Assembly (NCBI GenBank): GCA_946406115.1
Contig: OX291548.1
Coordinates: forward strand, 14,062,373-14,126,372
DNA from: Apoda limacodes
Taxonomy: Eukaryota; Arthropoda; Insecta; Lepidoptera; Limacodidae
Reading direction: 5' to 3'
Length of the DNA: 64,000 nt
Of this stretch, positions 57,150 to 64,000 are shown in pieces (the stretch's first letter is position 1; every line of letters starts with the position of its first letter). The position numbers and the translations under genes were made by a program. The notes below the pieces were generated by a model. It saw only the letters and a program-made list of their open reading frames with translations, was not told where the DNA came from and ran no database searches.

Positions 57150-57623
57150 AATAACAGTCCTATTGAACAGAGATGTTCAAAGTCAGCGATAACTTATTCA
57201 AATAAGGTTTTTTTACAAACACTTTTAAAAAAATTTCAAAAAAAATATTGTCAAAATCCTGGAAAAAGTGGTAGTCGGTTGGTGCAAGGTCCGGCGACAA
57301 TGGAAGTTGACGGATAGTTTTTAACTGCAGTTCTTGTAGTGTCAAAATTTGGCCAAACTGTTTCACGAGCAGTGTGAGAGAGTTGCTGCAAATGAGTCAA
57401 TATTATAGGTATGATAACCTCAAACTATGCCGTTAGTTAATTCTTTAGTAGCTTGACACGGCTCGGCTTCCACCATCACATTCATTTCATCGTTATTTAC
57501 TTTAGTGGCTAGTCTTCGTCGTGGTTTATTCTTCAGGTCGAAGTTTCCACTACGAACGAACGATGCATAGTCTTCGAGTTCTGTAATCTGTATGGACTCC
57601 GCAAGTCTAACAAAATTGACCAT
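57150..57623 (-). pseudogene. mariner transposase, internally deleted
   Basis: The minus strand gives EDYASFVRSGNFDLKNKPRR and TKVNNDEMNVMVEAEPCQAT (57430-57590), the linker and second helix-turn-helix region of mariner. It then jumps to TLLVKQFGQILTLQELQ-like and RQLPLSPDLAPTDYHFF (57250-57390), the third catalytic block. The part with the first two catalytic aspartates is missing. The C-terminal GI..L..RW..C..NG block is reduced to AT-rich debris. Confidence 0.75.
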
Positions 57624-57628
57624 ACTTT

Positions 57629-57753
57629 AGAGACAAAGTGAAACTGTGGTCTCTTCTCTTTTTATCAACGTCCGCCATTTTGTTTGTTGATGTTTATTAA
57701 AACAAGAAAAAGAGATTCTTGTCTCTTTCTAACCACAGTTTCACTTTGTCTCT
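57629..57753. repeat. perfect 21-bp inverted repeat, 83-bp spacer
   Basis: AGAGACAAAGTGAAACTGTG (57629 on) and its exact inverse (57733-57753) flank a spacer. The phrase AGAGACAAG also echoes inside the right side. It starts within a few bases of the mariner remnant, so it may be terminal repeats of a small internal-deletion derivative. Confidence 0.85.
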
Positions 57754-58149
57754 GTCACACCTTTGCAACCATTTTTTTTCACAATTGGCTAGGAAATGCG
57801 CCTTCCATTTCTCTATGTCTAAGAAGATCTGGCACTATGCAGGTTTAATTTCTATTCAAAGCGGCCAGTGCTTTAAAATGGAAATATTCTATTTAAATCC
57901 CTATTATGCTATTTATAATGGTCGGGATTGGACACTGACCTCTACTACTATTATAGGTTAGTGGGATTGGACTAAGAATGAGTGATGTAAATTGTTAGCA
58001 TTAAACCATTTGGTTTAACCTCATAAAGGGCATTATTTAATTCGTCAAAATATGTATGTTGTCTCTTAACTAAGAATAGTAAAGGTGTAAAAATAATGCA
58101 ATATCATAATTTTAACATGATATGGGAGATCATTAATATAAATGCGAAA

Positions 58150-58345
58150 GAGATAAAAACTCTTTTACAAAAAAAACAACCGGCTAGAATATTTCATATA
58201 TTCTAATAGTTTATAACACACTTCACTTTCATGACACCAACTTCAAACTGTAATTTAGATCCGATTTTTGGAAATAAGTGATAAGTTTTACCTTTTTAGT
58301 ACGCTTTTTAGTGCATCTTTTTCAAGCCCGTTTGTATTTTTTTGT
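58150..58345. repeat. fold-back repeat, second copy of the 10986 family
   Basis: ACAAAAAAAACAACCGGCTA, CATGACACCAACTTCAAACT, TTTTTGGAAATAAGTGATAA and the closing TTAGTGCATCTTTTTCAAGC match modules at 10995-11160 in part directly and in part inverted. The left and right ends are inverted relative to each other. Confidence 0.6.
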
Positions 58346-58634
58346 TAAAAAGTTTTTATTTTTTACTTTTGAGTGGCGAATTGCTTTTTTTTCTCGTACA
58401 CCAATAACATCGATACTCGTAACAAAATTTTATGCAATCATCAACATAAAAGGCGTTTTACTCGTTCCAAACTAACACCATTTTTGTTTTTAAAAAAAAG
58501 GTTTAGTTTTAAATTCACTAAATTAATTTGGGATCACCTCGGAAGTATACCCTTTGAAATAAAAAACTAATTTTGAAAATCAAATATATATGTGACGGAG
58601 TTATGCCCGAACATACATAAAAAAAAAAAAACAT

Positions 58635-58805
58635 CCGAATTGAGAACCTCCTCCTTTTTTTGAAATCGATAAAAGGACCAAGCATTAAGCTCTGATAGAC
58701 TCCGACACTGACTGCCGATCCCGGAAATCTTTCACCGTTAATATCTATTTTCTGTATTCTGCTACAAATGTTGCAGTCTGCTACGGTTGAGAGCTCACAG
58801 TACGC
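58635..58805 (-). mobile_element. jockey-like RT fragment next to a GGAGGAGGTT repeat
   Basis: On the minus strand the frame reads CNICSRIQKIDINGERFPGS and AVSVGVYQSLMLGPF. This aligns with VQEIDVNGERSPGSAVTMGV at 52070-52140, with the PQGS catalytic-loop motif changed to YQSL. The adjoining plus-strand TTGAGAACCTCCTCCTTTTT is the inverse of the module at 10905. Confidence 0.7.
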
Positions 58806-58859
58806 GTCCTCTAGGGGCGCTGAGTCTTTTCTTTTTATTAGCCTCATACGTCACAACTG

Positions 58860-59105
58860 TTAGGGCTGCATCTATCTTGACCAAAGGCGATTTGGGTGTC
58901 CACACGCGGCCCTAATCTTGATTGTGGACTTCACATACGTATTTTTTGACGAAAGCCGGTTTCCTTACGTTTTCCTTTAGAAGCCAGTGGTGTGAATAAT
59001 CAATGTACTTGAGAAATAAAGAATAAAAGATTTGTACACGCCGGGATCGAACCTCCGTCATTTAGGACGCAAGGTGAAACGGAAATCCTTAAGCCACCTA
59101 TGACT
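58860..59105 (-). mobile_element. SINE with degraded tRNA-like head
   Basis: On the minus strand: GTCATAGGTGGCTTAAGGAT (A-box region), GGAGGTTCGATCCCGGCGTG (B box), a body with CAAGTACATTGATTATTCAC, GGAAAACGTAAGGAAACCGG (the core common to lepidopteran SINEs) and a tail with GTGTGGACACCCAAATCGCC. Acceptor-stem pairing is not conserved, so not a functional tRNA. Confidence 0.65.
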
Positions 59106-59199
59106 TTTCCGCTCTGAGTCATTTCCTTATATTTGACGCGAACGCGACGACGAAAGCGTTAGAAACTCATAAAAACTCGCACAGCTTACCTTGGTTCAT

Positions 59200-59455
59200 C
59201 AACATATCAGCCTAATTGGAGCCATTGATGGCGTGCCATCTGTCTCAGTCCTTTGCCTTCAGCTATCAGCCACCACCGGCCTTTGAAGGTCGTCTGGAGG
59301 GCGTCCTACGTTACATCTTCCAATACGCGGTCTCCACTCTCGGGCACGTCTGCTCCATTGGCTATCGGTTCTCCGACAGACAGTTGCTTGAGCTATGTGA
59401 TTGTTGTGGTGAGAAATACTACTACAATTTGGAGATGTTACTAGAACATACATCT
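59200..59455 (-). mobile_element. RTE-type element, 3' coding fragment
   Basis: The minus strand encodes CRRTDSQWSRRAREWRPRIG and GRPPDDLQRP, parallel to CRTDNPWRRKVLEWRARIG at 21872. Truncated and non-functional. Confidence 0.65.
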
Positions 59456-59494
59456 CTCTAAGTCAAATGGCTTAAATTTGATAGGTCGACATAA

Positions 59495-59895
59495 AATAAT
59501 ATTTTACAATCTTTATCTACCTATACATTCGAACTGGCTACAGCATGGTAGACCACATCCACACACTGCTTGAAAGAGGTATCCAGATAAACTCATACCA
59601 GACTTGAGAGCCTAGTCTGAGAGCAGTGCAGGTCGAAAATATCACAATTGAAGCTATTCGAGAGGACGTCTACTTAGGTCAATCACTAGATAGAAAAAAA
59701 AATCGATTATAAAACAGAAAAAGAATTCAGTTGGGCTGGGCAGCTATCGGGAAGTTACGTCAGGTCTACGTAGTCACTCTCACGTGGCCTAGAGATGGTA
59801 GCCGGAAGTGGCTGGATGAGAAAGGCGGAGGACCGAGTGTAGTGGCGTTCCTTGGGAGAGGCTTATGTAGCAGTGGACTGATATAGGCTGATTGA
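59495..59895 (+). mobile_element. RTE-type element, second 3' fragment
   Basis: VENITIEAIREDVYLGQSL-like residues (59633-59690) followed by LGWAAIGKLRQ (59738 on), RDGSRKWLDEKGGGPSV and the end CAGTGGACTGATATAGGCTG. The YLGQ..GWAA.GKL order is that of RTE reverse transcriptase C-termini. It has short frame breaks. Confidence 0.6.
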
Positions 59896-59984
59896 TTTAT
59901 GAACTACATAGTTTGCAAGTCGCAATTTTAGGTACGCCCTTGGGTATAACTATATTGGTATTTATTTATTTTTGACTTTAAAAA

Positions 59985-60085
59985 AGATGGTTCAAGGTCA
60001 AAGTCAATTTTTTTTTATTAAAATTTAGATGTTATAAACACTTTAGAATCGTCAAAGTTATGAAAGTCTATTGGGGGCCATTCAT
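59985..60085 (-). mobile_element. jockey-like 3'-end remnant
   Basis: GGTTCAAGGTCAAAGTCAAT and TTTAGAATCGTCAAAGTTAT are the inverse of the 3' UTR end at 53275-53335. Only about 100 bp remain, in the region just upstream of URAD exon 1. Confidence 0.65.
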
Positions 60086-60507
60086 GAAAGACATCACGCA
60101 TTTTTTTGTAATATTAGACCCACAGCGTTTCAAAAGGATGGGCCTGTTGACAAGAAGTTTTTTGAATTTTTGTATAAAAGAATAGATATTGACTTGTGAC
60201 CCACCGCCAACGGATTATGGAGATCTAAATGAATGAACCCATGAATAAGTGTTTAGGGTTTGAGCAGTTTAGTAGGTATCACAAGAAAGAGTGGTAACAC
60301 GGTTAGTAGTTACTAATCGCAGACACTAATTACGAACTATAATGATGTAAGTAATGACGATAAGTACCTACTACTTACTTAAAGTTCAACTCATAATGAC
60401 CTTTGATAAAAAATTTTTAGATAACAATAACTCAGCCGCAGAAACAGTGTATCCTAGCTCAGTTTCACATTGCTGGTATTATCTGAAAGTAAGAGAAAAA
60501 GAGAAAT

Positions 60508-60688
60508 ATGGCTACAGACGTTTCCGAAATAAATGGATTGGATAACAATCAATTTGAGTGGATGTTTGGCAACGTCATAGAACTTTGTACAGATGCAGCA
60601 GTTAAAGTCAGTAAGAAAAGGCCATTTCAAAGCGTAGAAGACTTAATTAGTGCATTTCATGAGTTTTTGGATAATCTTAGTGAAGATG
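60508..60688 (+). CDS. URAD: OHCU decarboxylase, coding exon 1
   Basis: The exon encodes MATDVSEINGLDNNQFEWMF, then GNVIELCTDAAVKVSKKRPF and QSVEDLISAFHEFLDNLSED, plus one base of a split codon before GTAAGT. FGNxxExC...A...RPF...DL..AF..F.D.L is the N-terminal pattern of OHCU decarboxylases, which turn the unstable product of urate oxidation and hydrolysis into S-allantoin. The ATG is fixed by an in-frame TAA 18 bases upstream. Joined to exon 2 at 61748 it gives a continuous family match. In animals the enzyme is usually peroxisomal; the C-terminal targeting signal is outside the window. It stands head to head with cad, about 24 kb away, and no shared control is implied. Confidence 0.9.
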
Positions 60689-61747
60689 GTAAGTCTATAA
60701 ATATTCTGCTTTTTTGAAGAGTGTAGAGTACCAGGCGTACCTATGCTAGATAAACACACAGAAAGATATAGGTATACTACGTACTACTACTACCTACCCA
60801 TATTTGATTTAATAAAATGTATATGTAATTCAAGTAACAGTCACAGTTTTTGTCTTTGGAAGTTTATCTGTTTATTTTAAGCCCAAATAACCTTTTAGAC
60901 AAAAACAAATTTATTATGGTTCGAGTAATCCATTAGCCTATTGAAAATTGTAATCAACGTTCATATTATGTACTAGCTTCTGCCTAAATTTCGTTATTGG
61001 CGTAGGTGCTTACGGCAAGTCCTCAATTATAAAAAAAAAACAAACAATCAAATCTTTCCTCTTTAATGACATAATACATTGGTGTCTGTGAAACCATGGA
61101 AATAAACATACAAAATTTCAACCCAATCGGTCAATCCGTTTATTAGTTGACATACCGACAGCAGCGCCACCTGCCGGGTCCAATTGTATTTTTAAATCAT
61201 GAACCACCCATCGAAACCAAACCATCGAAATACCCATATTAAATTTCAACCCAATCGGTTCAGTCGTTTAGAAGTTATGTGAAAAAGATAAGTACGGAAG
61301 GATAATTCTTGCTACCCTTTGTGCTATTACCCATTTTCTCGTAGAAATGAAGCATTTTCCCGCGGTAAAAAGTAGCCTATGTTCATCAGGGATAATGTCG
61401 GCTTCTAATGGTAAAAGAATTTTTCAAATCGGTCCAGTAGTTTCGGAGTCTATTCAATACAAACAAACAATCAAATCTTTCCTCTTTATAATATTAGTAT
61501 AGATTTTATTATACTATTATTATAGCCAAAGCTACCAATATTTATTAATATTAGTTGTAAAAAAAATAAATTAACTTACTATGTTATTCTCTATATGATT
61601 AAGTTACTGGCACTTTTGTAATGTTCTCGGATCGGTTGTTAAAAGCTAATATTGTGTGAGTGCCGGTTTATACTATACCTATGTTGTTTCTGTTGTTTAA
61701 GAAATTTCCAAAATGGTATGTATATAAGTGAATAATAACTGTTTCAG
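60689..61747 (+). other. URAD: URAD intron 1
   Basis: GT (60689-60690) to AG (61746-61747, TTTCAG) with phase 1. About half is occupied by the family B-like repeat at 60975-61502. The rest is AT-rich. Confidence 0.85.
60975..61502 (+). repeat. family B-like repeats in URAD intron 1
   Basis: CTAGCTTCTGCCTAAATTTC and GGCGTAGGTGCTTACGG start a degraded family B head. AATTTCAACCCAATCGGT occurs twice (about 61115 and 61242) and AACAATCAAATCTTTCCTCT twice (about 61045 and 61467). It ends TATAATATTAGTATAGATT, the usual end of this repeat class. It looks like two overlapping copies. Confidence 0.65.
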
Positions 61748-61901
61748 AGAAGTTGGTTGTACTAAAACTACATCCCGACTTAGCTGGCGAGTTAGCAGCG
61801 CGAGGGGAACTCACAAGAGAGTCAACGGGCGAACAAAGAAGTGCAGGCTTAGATCAATTGACTATGGACCAAAAGAACACAATGCAACTAAACAATGAAA
61901 G
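61748..61901 (+). CDS. URAD: OHCU decarboxylase, coding exon 2
   Basis: After a CAG acceptor, the split codon completes to Glu. The exon reads EKLVVLKLHPDLAGELAARG, then ELTRESTGEQRSAGLDQLT and MDQKNTMQLNNE, with AG left before GTAAAT. The HPDLA motif carries the catalytic His of the family, and the STGEQRSAGL stretch is the well-conserved substrate-pocket region. The next exon should begin by completing Arg or Ser and continue with a YxxKFGFPF-type motif; it is not found before the window ends. The two exons cover about 112 residues, somewhat over half of the usual 165-175. Confidence 0.92.
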
Positions 61902-62384
61902 GTAAATAACTACAAAAAAATCTGTACTGATAACTTTAGCTTCAAGGTATAGACGAGATAATTAAAGTGCTTACAACTCTTCGTAGATAAACTGTAGGAA
62001 GTTAGGTAAAAATCATCATCAAAAGTGAAAAACCCACCAAGGTCGTGTCGTATTCGCATTAGGTTAGGGTTCCGTAGAATGAGAATTATTGCAAATATTA
62101 AAAAAAAATGTTAACCAATTTTTGAAAACAATTTTCAATGTAAGTATAAAGTTTTATTATAGTATTTTTGAATCAGATTTTTAGAACACATGGTTTACAT
62201 ATAAAAGGTTTCAAAATTTCAACAGTGGAAGCCAATAACTAATACAATATACAGCTTAGATAAAAACTACTTAGAAACCTTAAATACATTTTTGTTTTTG
62301 CTATTTGACTATGAAACCCTAAAAGTAGGCCCTGTTACAAAAAATGTTTAAATAATAATTATATTAAATAATAATTTTTGCAAT

Positions 62385-63045
62385 GGAACTTTTTTTTTAA
62401 ACCACTTAAGTGTCAGACGCTTGCAACACCTGGGGCATCACTCGCGCGTTGCCGACCGTACAAAAATCTAATAACTCTTGAAGAACTCCATACTGTAGTC
62501 CTTAGAGAAAACCTTGGCAGGGAGCTCATTCCGCAACCCAAGCGTTCGCGGGAGGAAGTTTCTCTGAAACCGCACTGTACGCGACCATTTCGGTTCTAAA
62601 GTGTGAAAATGAATTCCCTGCCGATGGCGAGCGGTGCGATGGTAGAAAGAAGCCGTGGGCATCATTTCGAACTATTCTTCAGAACACATCCCATTGTACA
62701 ATTGGTAGAACACACACAGGGAGGCAAAGTCTCTCCTCAGACTTAAGGATTCGATACGGCAAGTAAGTTTGGGATCGTCGACAATTCTCATAGCCCGTCG
62801 TTGAACCGAGTCAAAAGGTCCAAGCTGGTATCCGGGTGCACCCGCCTTGAGATGGCAGCAGAACTCCATATGGGGCCGGACTTGCGACTTGTAATGTAGC
62901 AACCTTTGCCCCGAGGTGAAGTACTGCTTCGCTCTCTTGAGTTACCCAAGTTTTTTGGACACCAGCTTCACCTTGTCTTGCAAATGATATCGGAAGTGAA
63001 CATTGTTGGAGATGGCAACACCAAGGATCCCAATGCTCTAGGAGA
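62385..63045 (-). mobile_element. non-LTR family A, 660-bp fragment in URAD intron 2
   Basis: The plus strand parallels 45255-45900: TTGCAACACCTGGGGCATCA, TAGAGAAAACCTTGGCAGGG, AAAGTCTCTCCTCAGACTTA and GGTATCCGGGTGCACCCGCC. The UTR next to the T-rich end is shortened (ACCACTTAAGTGTCAGACGC), and the fragment stops at about 63045. The ORF has several frame breaks. Confidence 0.87.
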
Positions 63046-63423
63046 TGGTATGAAACAGAATCATTCCCTTTTTACACCAATTTATTCTAGACATATATGC
63101 AAGAATAAAATAAATTAAGATAAAATACTTGTAACTATGTCACAAACCATACTTGTACCAGCCCGTATCTGCCTATATGCAATGCGGCGCATTCACCACA
63201 ACTGTTTGTGACAGTGATGCTCGTAAGTGCGATTCCCCTCTGGTAAAGTTAGTACATAATAGCTCAATGTCTCAATGTAAATATATTTCCCTTAAAATCA
63301 TTTAAATTTCCTAAGTTCGGTTAATAGTGATCCAAAAAAAATTGTACTGACAGACATCATTATTATTATATTACATTAATATAAATAAATACTTTCATAG
63401 CAAAGATGCAGTCAAAATATTAA

Positions 63424-63495
63424 CCTCGAGCCAGGACTTGAACCTGCAACCCTTACATTCCGTGTAAGCACTCTACCATTGAGCTATCAAGGCAC
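63424..63495 (-). repeat. tRNA-like sequence (SINE head or tRNA pseudogene)
   Basis: On the minus strand the order is A-box (TAGCTCAATGGTAGAG), an anticodon-like stem CTTAC/GTAAG around ACGGAAT, and a B-box stem-loop CAGGTTCAAGTCCTG. The acceptor arms do not pair (GCCTTGA against GCTCGAG), and loop position 33 is C rather than T. So it is a tRNA-derived repeat rather than a working gene. A truncated duplicate of its end lies at 63797-63812. Confidence 0.6.
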
Positions 63496-63564
63496 GAGTC
63501 TGGCTGATGAAAATCCCAACTACATCTTTGCTTTGGAAATACGCTTGTTACGAATGTCACATAC

Positions 63565-63947
63565 ACCTCCTAGTGACTTATAAAGTTCTAGTACAAAAAT
63601 CTTTCAAACACACAAAATCTTCATAGAATTAAGACATATATACATACAAATATACATACATAGAAATAATCTTTCTTCGTTTATGACTCCCTGAAGTTTA
63701 GAGTCTTAGAAGAAAATATATTATACATGTCATATCTATGGCTATATCTTCAATATAAATAAATACTTTCATAGCAAAGATGCAGTTAAAGATTAACTTC
63801 GAGCCAGGACTTCTAAGACTCTAAATTTTAGGGAGTCACAAACAAAGAAAGATTATTTCTATGTATGTATATTTAAATTTCTTAATTCTATTAACATTTT
63901 GTGTGTTTGAAAGATTTATATACTAGGACTTTATAAGTCACTAGGAG
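63565..63947. repeat. large inverted repeat, arms of about 145 bp
   Basis: Left arm (63565-63713): CTCCTAGTGACTTATAAAGT, then CTTTCAAACACACAAAATCT, AGAAATAATCTTTCTTCG and TTTAGAGTCTTAGAAG. Right arm (63805-63947) is its inverse with few mismatches: CTTCTAAGACTCTAAA, GAAAGATTATTTCTATGTAT, TTTTGTGTGTTTGAAAGATT and ACTTTATAAGTCACTAGGAG. The spacer (about 90 bp) holds a direct repeat of 63382-63440. Confidence 0.85.
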
Positions 63948-64000
63948 TTATATATAACATTAAGTAAGTTAACATATGGATGCTAGTGAATTACTTCAGA

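Larger units (their letters stand above)
61902..64000 (+). other. URAD: URAD intron 2 (continues past right edge)
   Basis: The next URAD exon is not in the window, so this intron is at least 2.1 kb. It contains a family A fragment (minus strand), a tRNA-like sequence and a large inverted repeat, listed separately. No other coding signal. Confidence 0.75.

Noticed and set aside
59216..59461. 81-codon plus ORF as a gene
   Set aside because: It is the antisense of an RTE-type 3' fragment whose sense frame aligns with the copy at 21872.
63424..63495. Functional tRNA gene on the minus strand
   Set aside because: A and B boxes and an anticodon-like stem are present, but the acceptor arms do not pair and position 33 is C. 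Part of it is duplicated at 63797, as expected for a repeat.

Overview
The window is AT-rich, dense in transposon remains, and carries exons of two host genes recognised by their protein sequence. The two genes, together with the repeat set (tRNA-derived SINEs, jockey/CR1- and RTE-like non-LTR elements, mariner, pogo, hAT-like and PIF/Harbinger-like elements), point to an insect nuclear genome, most likely a moth or butterfly. The order is inferred from how these repeats look, not from a database search.

Main content: the left 36.5 kb is the homeobox gene caudal (cad) on the minus strand. Coding exon 1 (36190-36529) holds the N-terminus and a YPWM-type hexapeptide. Exon 2 (6701-6846) holds homeodomain positions 1-44. 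Exon 3 starts at 38 and runs off the left edge with the recognition helix (VKIWFQNRRAKER). The splice phases fit exactly, and the homeodomain is split at the conserved 44/45 position. The introns are about 29.3 kb and 6.7 kb. They are filled with decayed mobile elements plus a few GC-richer, apparently non-repetitive patches that are candidate enhancers.

The right end (60508 onward, plus strand) carries the first two exons of a gene for 2-oxo-4-hydroxy-4-carboxy-5-ureidoimidazoline (OHCU) decarboxylase (URAD), the uricase-pathway enzyme. The rest lies past the right edge. The two genes are divergent, about 24 kb apart.

Between them: the cad 5' UTR/promoter region (36530-36850), a relatively repeat-poor stretch to about 39.3 kb, short tandem repeats and a mariner fragment. 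Then comes a broken pogo-type transposon (about 42.5-48.06 kb) with a 2.4-kb non-LTR element inserted inside its transposase. After that come a fold-back element, a jockey-like retrotransposon with a nearly complete reverse transcriptase (51.25-53.34 kb), a hAT-like MITE, a deleted mariner, SINEs and RTE pieces.

One non-LTR family (called family A here), recognised by a shared 3' end, occurs at least ten times in both orientations. No intact, obviously mobile element was found: every long transposon ORF has a frameshift, stop, deletion or truncation. The cad and URAD exons are the only sequences I judge to be functional protein-coding genes.
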